DNA of 64,000 nucleotides from Apostichopus japonicus (lineage: Eukaryota > Echinodermata > Holothuroidea > Aspidochirotida > Stichopodidae), in assembly GCF_037975245.1 (NCBI RefSeq), contig NC_092581.1:5667501-5731500 (forward strand), read 5' to 3'. Position numbers and translations under genes: made by a program. Position 1 is the first letter of the stretch. Each line of letters begins with the position of its first letter. This document shows, in pieces, positions 13,624 through 28,600 of the stretch. The notes under the pieces are model-generated. The model was not told where the DNA came from. It worked only from the letters and a program-made list of their open reading frames with translations, and did no database searches.

Positions 13624-16600
13624 GTAAGTAAAGTAATTTGGAATTGGATTGATATTGTTAGCAATTACACCGTCACAATGCCGCCATTTGTATGTTTTCG
13701 TGAAACTGGTACTGAATGTACAACTTGGCCTAACCAAACCGATGCCTAGGTTAGGCTTGGTTACACTTTTTAGTTAGAGATATGTTACTCTCAAGTCTTC
13801 AAGACTAGGTTAGAGTAGACGACTGCAATGAAAAACCATAGCATTGCATACTCTAAGTTTAACGTATCAATATGTATCCCACTTACACTCACAGACACTT
13901 ACATCTTACAAGTTACAGAGACAGAAGCAGATGGTTTGGAATACAGCCTACAGTACAGTATGGGCCTAGTTAGATTACAAATAATTTTGGAATCTTACTT
14001 GTAAGCCTAACTTTAGGCCTAATCTTAGAATTAGCCAAGGCCTATGCCAAGACTTCAGGAAATGTTTTCAATACAAGGATGGTGTACCCCAATTTCTCCA
14101 CGCTAAGTTGGAGTCACAAATGTTCTGGAGTAAAGTAGAGTAGGGGGCGTTGTGGTCAAGTGGTTAAGGCAGTGGACTTGTGATCCAAGGATTACAGGTT
14201 CGAGCCCTGGCCAGATCACTGCGTTGTGTCCTTGGGCAAGGCACTTTATCTCCATTGCCTCGTTGCGCTTATGCCCTATGGGTTTCTGCAACGTAAGAAG
14301 AAGAAGAAGAAGTGTACTCTGTCATTGTAAGAAAACACCTTTCTGGAAATGAGGAGTCTCTGTGGCAGTGAACCAATTGGTCCTGCCTGTATTTGGAGAA
14401 TGATGCAAGGTTATGTATGCCGAGGAGTGTTTTTGAAATGACAAATTCCATTGTGCCGCTGTTTTCAAGTAGAGGCTCAGTCATGATGAGGGAACAAACC
14501 TATATTGATAATCTAATGTTAGCTGCATAAATCGAGATGCATTTACAAAGAATATTTTCATCCAATGTTTTTACCGTAGGAACCTGTGAAATCCGTACAA
14601 GCCAAACATTCTCTTGTGCAACCCATTGAGAAACCTTGGGCTGACATACACTTTAGACTTGCTGAATTGTTACAGAGTATAAAATGACATGCCAAGGAAT
14701 ATGTTTGCAGATGCTCAAACAGACGGCTCTGGAATAATTTAGACAATATTCCCAAATAACAGGGTTCATAAAAAATTAACCAGGCGACAAATACATTGTG
14801 TTTATCTAAGTTGTCGTTGCTTCCACAATCTCTAAACGATGCCACGTGTAACAGGAGGAAGCTAATGATCAGAAGTTTAACTTTGTTCTTTCAAACTCTT
14901 GTATCCTCAGGTTTCTTCCCTTATCAAGGTGAAAGGTCAAGTCAAGAACATCAAGTGGAGAAAATATGCAAGAGATGTAGTTCAATCAACACTGTTTCTT
15001 GGAAGCAATGCTATATGTTTTCTCACATCATTCTGTATTCTTAGGTACAACGAACTAGACAAAACCAACCCCTGAACTAACGCTCACTGTGATGGGTGGG
15101 CTCCAAAAGTCAGGTTATGCTGTACATTAAAAGGACTTTCCTGTGTAAACTAATGACTTCACACGGCTGGAATAATGATCTTGTGTGTACCTATTACCTA
15201 CCATGGTTTACAGTAGTTTATAGTGTAGTTTGAGATCCTTCAGGTTAGTTTAATGTTTGAACTTTGGTACATGAAAAGTTGATGATTCAATACATTGGAT
15301 ACTGACAATCACTTACAACGTAAGTCCCAACAGAAAGAAATTATGCAAGTGGTACCCAACTCAGTGAGCGTTCAGTTTGTACTCAATAATAATCCTAATG
15401 TAACCATGTATCCTAAGTCACTGAAATTTATTGAAGTTTGGCCTTCTAGTTCTAAATACTTGCCAAACTCTGAAAAGCCTTAAGAGAATTACTAGATCAT
15501 CTGCAGCATACAGAGTATTTAAATTTTAAATTGATTTCACTTTGCTGTCTAACATGGTCAAAATTTAATACAAAATCTCCTGCTTTTTCTTGCTTACTAC
15601 TGAGCTTACCAATTGTTTCTCATGGGTACATTTGTTCAAGTATATGAACATGTTAATTTCATTTCTTTTTCAACAACTAACCCTCTGCAATACTGTTCAC
15701 ATATAACACTCTACAGCACTGTTAGCATCAACTGTTCACATATAACACTATACAGCACTGTTAACATCAACTGTTCACATACAACACTGTACAGCACTGT
15801 TAGCATCAACTGTTCACATAGAACACTCTACAGCACTGTCAGCATCATCTTCTGTTCACATACAACACTATACAGCACTGTCAGCATCATCTTCTGTTCA
15901 CATACAACACTATACAGCACTGTTAGCATCATCTTCTGTTCACATACAACACTATACAGCACTGTCAGCATCAACTGTTCACATACAACACTATACAGCA
16001 CTGTCAGCATCAACTGTTCACATACAACACTATACAGCACTGTTAGCATCAACTGTTCACATACAACACTATACAGCACTGTCAGCATCAACTGTTCACA
16101 TATAACACTATACAGCACTGTCAGCAACAACTGTTCACATATAACACTATGCAGCACTGTCAGCATCAACTGTTCACATAGAACACTATACAGCACTGTC
16201 AGCATCAACTGTTCACATAGAACACTATGCAGCACTGTCAGCATCAACTGTTCACATATAACACTCTACGGCACTGTCAGCATCAACTGTTCACATATAA
16301 CACTCTACGGCACTGTCAGCATCAACTGTTCACATAGAACACTCTACGGCACTGTCAGCATCAACTGTTCACATATAACACTCTACGGCACTGTCAGCAT
16401 CAACTGTTCCCATATAACACTCTACGGCACTGTCAGCATCAACTGTTCACATATAACACTCTACGGCACTGTCAGCATCAACTGTTCACATATAACACTC
16501 TACGGCACTGTCAGCATCAACTGTTCACATATAACACTCTACGGCACTGTCAGCATCAACTGTTCACATATAACACTCTACGGCACTGTCAGCATCAACT

Positions 16601-19600
16601 GTTCACATATAACACTCTACGGCACTGTCAGCATCAACTGTTCACATATAACACTCTACGGCACTGTCAGCATCAACTGTTCACATATAACACTACGGCA
16701 CTGTCAGCATCAACTGTTCACATATAACACTACGGCACTGTCAGCATCAACTGTTCACATATAACACTATACAGCACTGTCAGCATCAACTGTTCACATA
16801 TAACCCTATACAGCACTGTCAGCATCAACTGTTCACATATAACACTATACAGCACTGTGAGCATCAACTGTTCACATATAACACTCTACGGCACTGTCAG
16901 CATCAACTGTTCACATATAACACTATACGGCACTGTGAGCATCAACTGTTCACATATAACACTCTACGGCACTGTCAGCATCAACTGTTCACATATAACA
17001 CTCTACGGCACTGTCAGCATCAACTGTTCACATATAACACTCTACGGCACTGTCAGCATCAACTGTTCACATATAACACTCTACGGCACTGTTAGCATCA
17101 ACTGTTCACATATAACACTCTACGGCACTGTTAGCATCAACTGTTCACATATAACACTCTACGGCACTGTGAGCATCAACTGTTCACATATAACACTCTA
17201 CGGCACTGTGAGCATCAACTGTTCACATATAACACTATGCGGCACTGTGAGCATCAACTGTTCACATATAACACTCTACGGCACTGTCAGCATCAACTGT
17301 TCACATATAACACTATACGGCACTGTCAGCATCAACTGTTCACATATAACACTATACGGCACTGTGAGCAACAACTGTTCACATATAACACTCTACGGCA
17401 CTGTCAGCATCAACTGTTCACATATAACACTATACGGCACTGTCAGCATCAACTGTTCACATATAACACTATGCGGCACTGTCAGCAACAACTGTTCACA
17501 TATAACACTATACGGCACTGTGAGCATCAACTGTTCACATATAACACTATGCGGCACTGTTAGCATCAACTGTTCACATATAACACTATACGGCACTGTG
17601 AGCATCAACTGTTCACATATAACACTATAAAGCACTGTCAGCATCAACTGTTCACATAGAACACTATACAGCACTGTTAGCATCAACTGTTCACATACAA
17701 CACTATACAGCACTGTTAGCATCAACTGTTCACATACAACACTATACAGCACTGTCAGCATCAACTGTTCACATACAACACTATACAGCACTGTCAGCAT
17801 CAACTGTTCACATATAACACTCTACAGCACTGTCAGCAACAACTGTTCACATATAACACTATGCAGCACTGTTAGCATCAATTGTTCACATAGAACACTA
17901 TACAGCACTGTTAGCATCAACTGTTCACATAGAACACTATACAGCACTGTCAGCATCAACTGTTCACATATCATACTATACAGCACTGTCAGCATCAACT
18001 GTTCACATAGAACACTATACAGCACTGTTAGCAACAACTGTTCACATAGAACACTATGCAGCACTGTCAGCATCAACTGTTCACATATAACACTACACAG
18101 CACTGTTAGCATCAACTTTTCACATAGAACACTATACAGCACTGTCAGCATCAACTGTTCACATATAACACTCTACGGCACTGTCAACATCAACTGTTCA
18201 CATATAACACTATACCGCACTGTTAGCACCAACTGTTCACCTAAAACACTCTATAGCACTGTTAGCATCAACTGTTCACATAAAACACTATAAAGCACTG
18301 TCAGCATCAACTGTACACATATAACACTCTACAGCAATATTTTCATCATAGGTAACCCTCAGGGATATTGTAAGCATCAAATCCACACATATAACCCCCA
18401 GTTACACCCTTATCATTAGTTTCTCTCATTGAACACACAGAGACACTCTGAGCATCAACTTTTCACAGCTATCCCTCAGGGACATTGTTAGCATCAACAC
18501 CCCACATAAAATCCTCAGTTCTCCACTTCTCATCCTAAATAACAATGCTGCCATCAACTGTCCCATTGCAACCTCAGTGCAGTCTGTTATGATCAACATT
18601 CCACATCTATCCTCAGTGACAATATAAGCATATAAATGTTTTTGGTTTTGATGATAACTGTAACCTTATGCATTCATGATGGCGTATGTGTGTGAGTGTG
18701 TGTGCATTTCATTTTCAGGACAGCCAGTGTCATTGTGAATTTCTTGTTTGTCACATCACACTGCTTTTCACTGTATTACTGAGATCAAGTATGTTGTACA
18801 CCCTCACTATACATTACGTCAGATTCATGAAGAAAACTGCTCGTTTCATCATCGAAACCACAATACATTTTTGCTTACTGGTTTAAGTTTTTGGAAAGGA
18901 ACCAAGGTAATTCAGCTATAATGAGTCACCTTAACATTTTAAAACAAAATATGAATTAATTTCAATGACAACTTTGATAAAAGAGCACATCTATCGCACA
19001 ATCTGCAGAACAAATTAAGTGATGTGTGTATGTACTCCTGCTCAGCTTTGTACTATGCACAGATATATGTAAAGCTGGGAACAAGTCCTTCTAAATCAGT
19101 AATTAGTTTCTGTTGCTATCTTGTTTCTGTTAAAGTAAATAGTGGCAACTATCAATCTAATGCAGTTTACCAGTGTAGCCTTTTGTGTTGAAATACAATG
19201 TAAAAGATAAGCATAGCTATCGACGACGTTGTCCTCAGTTTGTCTTGGTCAACAAAAGTCCGATCTTTCTTTTGAGGTCAGAATACCGCCCTTAATCTGG
19301 CCAGTCTTGTGTGTTTTTATCATCTTGTAAAGTTGTTGCCATTATTGGCTTATCATTCATGCTACTACAGTGATTGTTGGCTGAGTTGATTTGAAGTTTT
19401 CTAATTTTAAATTTTCTGCACCAGCACCTCTAACCAAGAGCACATACTTCTACCCTATGGTGGTGGGATGATTTTAATTCATGTTTCTCATCTCATCTGT
19501 CTTCTTTCTTGCCTAGAGGCAAAATAAGGCCTCCACAGAGCGTCTCATATTCGTCTCAGTCGGCAGCTGCGTTCCTCTTTCCAGGATCGCCAACCAGACC

Positions 19601-22600
19601 TCTCTCTCTCTTTGTCCACTGTCCTGTGCCATGTTGTTTTTGGTCGCCCTCTCTTTTCTCCTGCCCTCTGGTGCCCAAGTCATGCTGATGTTGCTGTCGT
19701 TGTTTGGGTTTACAACACTGTTTCTCCACTTGCCAGTCGCATCTATCCTGTCCAATGACTTTCGCTGATTCCTAATATTTGAATCTGCTCCGAGTTCATC
19801 TCTCTCGCTACTTGGGCTATATTGCCACTCTGATATAATGTTCTGACATTCCAGTTTCCAATTCTCACCTTCTCTTTTGGGTCCACTAGTGACCTAGTCG
19901 GCAAAGGAGCGTCCTCTCGGTTTTGGCTCAGATGCTTCATATCTTCTCTCTCAGCGCTAGCTGCCACCGTGTCCCCAAGATTTAATAAATTTGCTCTGTT
20001 AAAAGGTTTCTGTAGGGGTGAGGGGTGCATCACTTGGATCACTCTACCTTTGTACAGTGTCATGTAAACCTTCCAAAATACTCTTGGATATGTATTTTAG
20101 TTGAAACCTTCCTTTGCACAAACCATTATAACATAGACGTGTGTAACACATGTCATTGTATATTTTGTTTATATTTAAACTGCTCTTATGAAAGATTTTA
20201 TGAAGAGTATTTTGATCAAAAATCAGGGAAAGTAGAAACAGCTGAATTATGATTAGTCAGCCCCTTGATTATTATAATGTTGAAATTCATTATTGATATT
20301 ATATGTGACTGTATAACACTGTTCGAAAAGCCTTTAAATTAACAATGAGGGCGGCGTTTAATACTGTAGGGATTAAGAAGATGACGAGGAGGATTAGCTT
20401 TAAATATTATCAGATTATCCTTAAATCAGGTAAGCAGCCAAATCAATGTGTTTCTCTCTCTATGTGTCTGCCTGTCTATATTTCCAGCATGGGTCCAGCA
20501 TATTCAATGACTTAGATTTTCCTTCAAATGTGAAACAAAGGCAGATCTAGTAATTTGTTTGTGTACTCTTCACATTGTACACAGGTGGCTCGGCTCATAC
20601 GCGGCGGTAAATTTGACAAGAAGAGTTTGAAAAATACCGCTTCAAGCATCTTTTGGTCCACAAACTTCCTCTCAGCTCAAGCCATTGTTGTCATCACAAA
20701 TCTCTGTTTGTGGAGGTATATATATGTTTCTCATCTTAACCTTTCAAGAATAAAGTTCAACTTTCACAATTTATGGAATTAAACCAAAACATATTTGTTA
20801 TATTATCTGCCAAATATGGAACTAAGCATAACATAAGCATAACATACATGTAATATTACATGTCAACCTGCACCGGCATGCGCAATGAAGACTATTTAGC
20901 TTGGATTCTCCAACCCTTCGCAGAAATACTTAGATCAAACATGAAATATGAGTTAAAGCATGGAAATTAAAGTTATATAAGATCAAGGACAACCTAAAGA
21001 CAAAAATAAAAACCGGCCAGTCTGGTGGCTGATACTGAAGTAAAAGAACATTCCAAAAGTCCACTTCATCTTTATTTTATTTTACATTTGACAAACTAAA
21101 ATAGTTATAAATAGAAGATAAAAATATTAAGAAACATACCACATATATGCATGCTTTGTACTTTTTGCATTTTCTCACTTAATGCTACTTAATTATGCAT
21201 GCGCTGATCCAAAACTGCATGTGATCATTTCAACAACAACAAAAAATCTTTGCCAATTTTCATTTCATTTCACTGATGTTTTACCTCGCTTCCATTTTTC
21301 TAGCTTGCATGTTGCCTTCTTCATCATATTGCAAAATGATCTTTCAATACTAAACAACTTTTGACAATGTGTCATGTTTCATGCTCCAAAACATGCTTGA
21401 AGAGAGATTATGCCATTTGACATGGTTTGCATTGAATCTGGCAGTTTCCTAGACAAACTATACATGTACCTATCATCATGAACAAAATTTTGACTAAAAT
21501 ATTGCAATTTTATATTAGCCGGTTAGGTATTAATTGTTCTGTAATTTGACAGTCCATATTGGGAAGTAGTTTGTATACTTTCATGTTATAATTAATATCT
21601 TTGAAATTCCAAAATTCAGAGTGTTTTATTCATTTTGGTATCGAGTCAAGCAAAATTATTCAAGTAACAAAAAAGCAAGAAAGGAAAAAGGGAAATAGTT
21701 TGAACAGTTTCTTGCTAACCTGCATCTGCTTATCTACTGTATCTTTGATGTTCAATTGTAATTGTTTCAAGGTCATTGCAAGGTATGATGAAGTATTTGC
21801 TAATTCTCTTCACAGGAGACTATTTGGTGGATTCAATCTACATTTTGCTTTCCTCTGTGGAATACCTGCCTGTTTCATTGCCATCTCAATCGAGAGAAAA
21901 GAAAGGTAAAACTGGGGTCTAAATCACATTGAAAGGGAAGGTATAAGAAGGTGAAGATATAAGATATATAAGATACAAGAATCTTTATTGACCATAAAAG
22001 GAATTGGAGTTCACTCCATCTCAGTATAACATACATAAAACAGACATAAATGCATCAAAACATAAGATTTATAATATATACATTTCTTAAGACAATAAAA
22101 ATCCATGTACTGGCATATAGTAAAAAAAACCTATTTCCTACAAAACTCGTTGGCAAGACTAAGAATGACCCTTGTGAAAAACGAACGTCTGTATCTTTCT
22201 GTCCGGCATCTGATGACAACTGGCCTGCCAGTTCGACTGCTATACTCAACCTAATTTCCTAGAGGATGTTCCGACGACGTAATTGACATAATATTTCTTT
22301 TAGTTACCCTGACAAGCAGCTCATCTACTGGTCTGAGATTATCAGACCGGCAAACTCGCCTCGCTTTTCTAACAAGTGTATTCATCTTAGCCATGTCTCT
22401 AGCAGTCGTATTGCCACCCCATGCAGCCAAGCAGAATGTAATAATGGTCTCGATGGCCGCATTGTAGAACAAAGAAATGAGAGAGGCGTCTAGTCTGAAT
22501 AAATTGAGCTTCCGTAGAAAGAACATACTTTGATTAGTTTTGGCCAGAACAGTATTTACATGTTCACCCCACTCCAATTTATCAGTAATGGAAACTCCCA

Positions 22601-25600
22601 GATACTTATAAGAATGGACTTGTTGTACTGGCTCGTTCCTAATTTCAATTCTCTCTAGTTGGTGCCCCCTACGCCGGAAATCAACAACAAGCTCCTTTGT
22701 TTTAGACACATTCAGTTGTAATCTGTTTTCGTCACACCAATTCTTAAAGGTGGATATTTCATGCCTATACCCGGTTTCGTCACCATTCTTCTCAATAAGA
22801 CCTAAAATGCATGTGTCGTCAGCAAATTTAACAATATGCGTGTTGGGTTGTGTGCTGCGACAGTCAGCGGTATAGAGGGTGAAGGGGGTAAGTGGATAGG
22901 AATATGGGTCACCTTGCTAATACCTTTCCTCAAGGAGGCGGTCATTGACATAGTATTGCGACTGTCCTCACAGGTGTAGGGAGCAAGATGAGTATGAAGA
23001 AAATGTATTGAAAGTAATAATAATATAATCTACCCCCCACCCCTACCCCACCCCCCCAGAAGCACCTCCGTTTGTGCTCTAAGTCAGAGATGGTTTTAAA
23101 TATTTATCCCTCACCATTAACCATTTAAAAAAAAAACTCATGTTGTTTGCACATTTTTTTCTTTGTACAGGAGAGGTATGCTAGCCCTGTATGTTTCAAA
23201 CTTGGTGAGTGCCTCATGTTGTTTCCTAATAGTAGAAGAGCTCCCTCATTTAAAGACAAATTTGACTTGCATGATTGGTGACATGTTTGTTCCTTTAGTG
23301 AGAGTCAAATTGTTTTTCAAACATATCTCTGGAATTAAAGACTTGTTCTCAGAAAGATGGAAGGTTATTTGCAATGCTACATAAGAGAATTTACTTCCAT
23401 CAAATAGTTAGTGCTTCATTTTATTGATGAGATTAAAAATGTACAACTGTCTGTTTTGGTATCATATAGGGTAAATATCTCCACCGTGTAATGAAGATTT
23501 AATTAAGTGGTTAAGTATTCACATTTACCCAAATTCAAGCGATTTAACAGAAACAACTAAAACAGAACCTGTAAGCTGCTAACAGAGGATGCTGTTCTGT
23601 CAGATGTTGAATTGATGGTTTGAGAAGTATCCCATCACAATTTATAAGTGTGTAGTTTTGTCATACTTTTCATTATAGAACAGCCCCCTCTATTTCCAAA
23701 AAGTTAGTCTTGTCATATACTCAAACTATTACAAAACTTATCTTACTGAAATCATTACTTTAGGGTAGTGTCGTCTGAAGTACTAACTGTTAATTATCAT
23801 CACTGATTACATAATGAACACAGAAGAACAATGCAAAACATATTATCAATCTACTGTGATTAGGCAACTTCATAAATAGTATGAATTCTCTTACTTGCTG
23901 TACTACATAGATAGTGGAGTATGAATTCCATAACTTGTACTACATACAAATTGGAGTATTTATTCGCTAACTTGTTGTACTACATAGATAGGGGAGTATT
24001 AATCCCTTAACATGTATTACATAAATAATGAAGTATGAATTCCATAACTTATACTACATAAATAGGGGAGTATTAATTCCTTAACTTGTACTACATACAT
24101 AGTGTAGTATGAATTCCCTAACTTGCAGTACTACATTTATAGTGGAGTATGAATTCCCTAACTTGTACTACATAGATAGTGGAGTATGAATTCCCTAACT
24201 TGCTGTACTACATAGATAGTGGAGTATGAATTCCCTAACTTGCAGTACTACATAGATAGTGGAGTATTAATTCCCTAACTTGCAGTACTACATAGATAGT
24301 GGAGTATTAATTCCTTAACTTGTTTTACTACATAGATAGTGGAGTATGAATTCCCTAACTTTTACTACATAGATAGTGGAGTATTAATTCCATAACTTGC
24401 TGTACCACATACATAGTAGAGTATTAATTCCTTAACTTGTTGTACTACATAGATAGTGGAGTATTAATTCCCTAACTTTTACTACATAGATAGTGGAGTA
24501 TGAATTCCCTAACTTGCTGTACTACATAGATAATGGAGTATGAATTCCCTAACTTGTACTACATAGATAGTGGAGTATGAATTCCCTAACTTGTTGTGCT
24601 GCATAGATAGTGGAGTATTAATCCCCTAACTTGCTGTACTACATAGATAGTGGAGTATGAATTCCCTAACTTGCTATACTACATAGATAGTGGAGTATGA
24701 ATTCTCTAACTTGTTGTACTACATAGATAGTGGAGTATGAATTCCCTAACTTGCTGTACTACATAGATAGTGTAGTATGAATTCCCTAACTTGCTGTACT
24801 ACATAGATAGTGGAGTATGAATTCCCTAACTTGCAGTACTACATAGATAGTGGAGTATTAATTCCCTAACCTGTTGTACTACATACATGGTGGAGTATTA
24901 ATTCCTGTTGGATGCATTAAGTACTACAACATTGAATTGTTATCTTGTATCTTTCAAATTGTTTCTTCAGGCTGCTGAAATTCTGTTCAACATGGCCGTC
25001 TGTAGAGGATACATCAAGCCTATAAAATATGGAGAGGTAATAACTGTTTGTGAGCAAACATGAATATTAAATATGTATGTTCAGTATGTTATATATACCT
25101 GGTAAAAGGTACAGTATCAAGATGGGTGTGTGAAAGTCTGGAGGGGGAAGGGGGGTGGTCTTGTATCCCTACAAGTTGATGATCTCATAGCTCTCTCAAC
25201 TATGTAATAGTTATTCCCAAGAGAAACTAATCTTCTTTCCTCAATGCTGTTTCAAACTACAAACTCTGATTTTTCTTCACTTTTCCCCTATTTTTTGTAC
25301 TAAGAAGCTTTTGCATAGTCTGACAAATGTTCCATTCTTGATTAGTTGTTTGAAAGTGAGTTTTGTGGGTCTGTTTTGTGGATTTCAAGTTCTGTGGAAT
25401 TCTTTCAATATCTAATTGCAAATCAAATTTTTGTTAGTTTGCAGACAGTGGAAATTTGGGGGAGAGGGGGGGGGGGTTAGTTTTTGTTACAGTTTTTTCT
25501 TTGTGATAATAGTTTAAGTTTATTTCTGTTATTGAACAGTTGTGAGATATTTTTCAGTTGGAGTGGAAAGTACTCATTTTTTGGGAGTTTTTGGTAGTTT

Positions 25601-28600
25601 CTGTGTCAAGAAAATTCTTTGATGCTATGGTAATTTTATGTTGGTGCAATCAGAAACCTAACTTTATCATGATGTTGGTGCACCTGAATGTAGATATTAT
25701 TATCATTTCTGTGCACCAGAAGCCTAAATTTATTGTCATGTTGGTGAACCAGAAACCTAAAATTTATCCCCATGTTGGTGCACCAGAAACCTTAAACTTT
25801 ATTGTCATGTTGGTGCACCAGAACGTAAATTGTATCATCATCTCTGTGCAACCATAGCCTAATTTGAATGTAATCTTGGTGCACCAGAAACCTAAATTTA
25901 TTTTCATGTTGGTGCACCAGAAACCTAAATTTATCGCCACGTTGGTGCACCAGAAAACTGACTTTATCGCCATGTTGGTGCACCAGAAACCTAACTTTAT
26001 TGTCATGTTGGTGCACCATAAACCTTACTTTATCGTCATGTTGGTGTGTGAGATCTATTGTGGAATTCAATGACACACATGTAGCATATTGCTATTTTGA
26101 AACCCGTCAGTAATAATTTAGTATATTACAGATAACCGTTGTGATTGGATGTTCAATTAACATTTACACTAATCAGACGTGAAAGGTCCAAGGACATCCA
26201 ATAATGATCACCACTAATAGGTAAAACAGACTATTACTGATACAGCATTGAATGTAGTAACAAAGGGATTGTAAATATACTCACAGTATGTGTAACCAAT
26301 AGAAGCATGTTTGACGTGGATGTGAGGTGGGAGAAGGGTGGGTTGGGGGAAGGAGTAGAGGTGGATTGTAGTTGAAACATTGCACATCCTCATTTACTAA
26401 GTACTCTAGTATATGTAGGCTGTTATGAAGGTGTACAGATAGCTATTAAATTGACCTGCAAGGTTGTTACTTTATTACAACGAGCAGCCACAAATGCGTA
26501 CATGTTGTAGAAGTCCAATGGCCTGTACATTAATCTCACGCAAATGGCAACATTAACTTCTCTTTCACTAATATTTTTAAGTACAGTACTACTAGATACG
26601 TCTATGTCAGGAATGGTTAGAGTCAGACTAGAGGGCAGGTTCTTTGATCTTTGAGTCATTAATGGAATTAACTAACAGTATGCATTCTGCTCAAGAGTGT
26701 GCATATGTTTGGAGAAGACTCTTTACCATTCATGCAGTGAACTGTTTGTTCATCTGTAAAACTCTTTTTCACTTTAATAACACATCACAAACTCAGTGTT
26801 TTCATGTATGCTTAGTCTGCCACATGCTGCTTCCATTTCCCTTGTACTGTATTTATACAGCCTTCATCTCTATAAATCAGTGCAAAATTATAGATCAAAT
26901 CAACTCATTGTTGATTTAACCTTGCCCATGGGCCATGACACATGCAGGCTATAAAAGTATTGCTTAATTAGTAGCTTCATTCTCCTCCTGTATTAAATAT
27001 TAACAGATATGTGTTCTAGACCTGTTATTGATATCTAGTTTGAAGCCAGTAGTCTGGTACACTTCACACAAGCTAGTGTTATAACATTAAATATACCTAA
27101 CAGGATAGCTATGTGAGATAAGTTAACCCAACATCTAGTTTGAAGCCAGCAGTTATACTGGTAAACACGTTTTGAATCAGTGTTAGGAACTAAAAACAGG
27201 ATATTGAAGCAGTGAGCTAAGTAGTACAAGCCTTGTGCTGTACTTACTGTACTATTTTGAACTAGGGCTGATTGGTATTAGTCATGACCATGTAGGGAAA
27301 CCTTGCACTCTTAATAACTAAGCCCTTTGAAGCCTACTTTTTGATCCTACTTATTCACTTTGAATATTCAAATATGTTCATTTGAAGACACCATAACATC
27401 AGGTGTTTATTTTATTTGCCAAAATAAATCTAAAGAAAAATATGCATGAATCTGTAAAGAAAACAAAATGCTTGGACATGTTAAATGTTCAAGATAGACT
27501 ACTATTTCATCTTTATTATCCTGACCAATTTGGTGTGAAGTTTAGTTCACTAATTCCTGAGTTCAAGTCAGGTCACAGGAAACACTGAAGGTAAAACATA
27601 ATTAAATTCACATAATTTCCATTTTTTCCATAAACACTGACTTTTCTTAGCCTTGTTTCCTGATATAGTGTAACCTTTGTTTCAATGTGCTTTTAACAGC
27701 CTACTATTATTCCACCGTTATGACCTCATCACCATGGTGATTGCTTGTTTGTCATATCTACACAAGATGTTGACCATCTGTCTCTGCTGTACATTTTGTG
27801 TACATACCGAATTGACAAGTCGTGCAGATATGTGTCAACGTTCTCTCTGCAATTCAAACAAACTGAAGCCACTTTGATAATAAAAATAAAGATTCATGAA
27901 ATGACTTTCTAGCAACTATGGTTATTAGAGCTTTCAAAGTGTGATTCTTAAACAACATTTAATTGTCATTTGTGACAGCCCTGAGAAAGGCAAAGGCTGT
28001 TGTGGAAAGACTAGGAGGAAAAAAGGGGGGAGGGGAGTTTTAGGAGGGAGAGTCCCATAAACCAACTGCTTTAAGTATGATGTTCATATTTGTCAGACCT
28101 GGGTAAAGTTCTGCCTGTTTAAATGCTGAAGGTAAAATGACTCTAGGGTGATGGTGTGGACATTTGTACATGTATTATGGATGTGTATCTTACATGTGTG
28201 AACTTCATACTTGGTTAGAAGACCCTTAGGAAGTTCTCAGCTGCTAACTTTGTTTCATAAAGTTGCCCTTGTAATTGGAAATGTCTATATATCTTAGCTG
28301 TTGTCAATTCTCTTTGAGCAAGGAACAGTCATAAGGTTGTCTTTGTGATCTCAGGTAGTGCCCAATCAGATCAACTAATTCTGTGTGATAGACTATTCAT
28401 TAAATAACAATAATTGTTAGAGTTGTTGATGGCAGAGCTTATCTGTTAGCTCAAATTTAGGTAACAAAATGTCCATGTCTTCACACCACCTCTACGTGAC
28501 TGTAATCCACACAGCAAGCCTGTTTTTATTTATTCTGGATAATGTAATATTTAAGACTTTATTAAGACTTGTACATTCCTTATAAGTCCTTTAATTGCAA

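Larger units (their letters stand above)
13624..20584 (+). other. TMEM135 intron 1 (6.96 kb)
   Basis: Contains a SINE at 14142-14313, the 39-bp array at 15692-18336 with a decayed tail to about 18620, and an internally deleted LINE at 19499-20063. The rest shows nothing recognisable. Confidence 0.85.

Noticed and set aside
15613-17803. Very long repeat proteins on both strands (CSHITLYGTV type)
   Set aside because: They follow from a 39-bp period divisible by three. They lack splice signals and lie within a TMEM135 intron.
23875-24906. Regular repeats resembling a CRISPR array
   Set aside because: Units abut with no unique spacers, there are no cas genes, and the context is eukaryotic.
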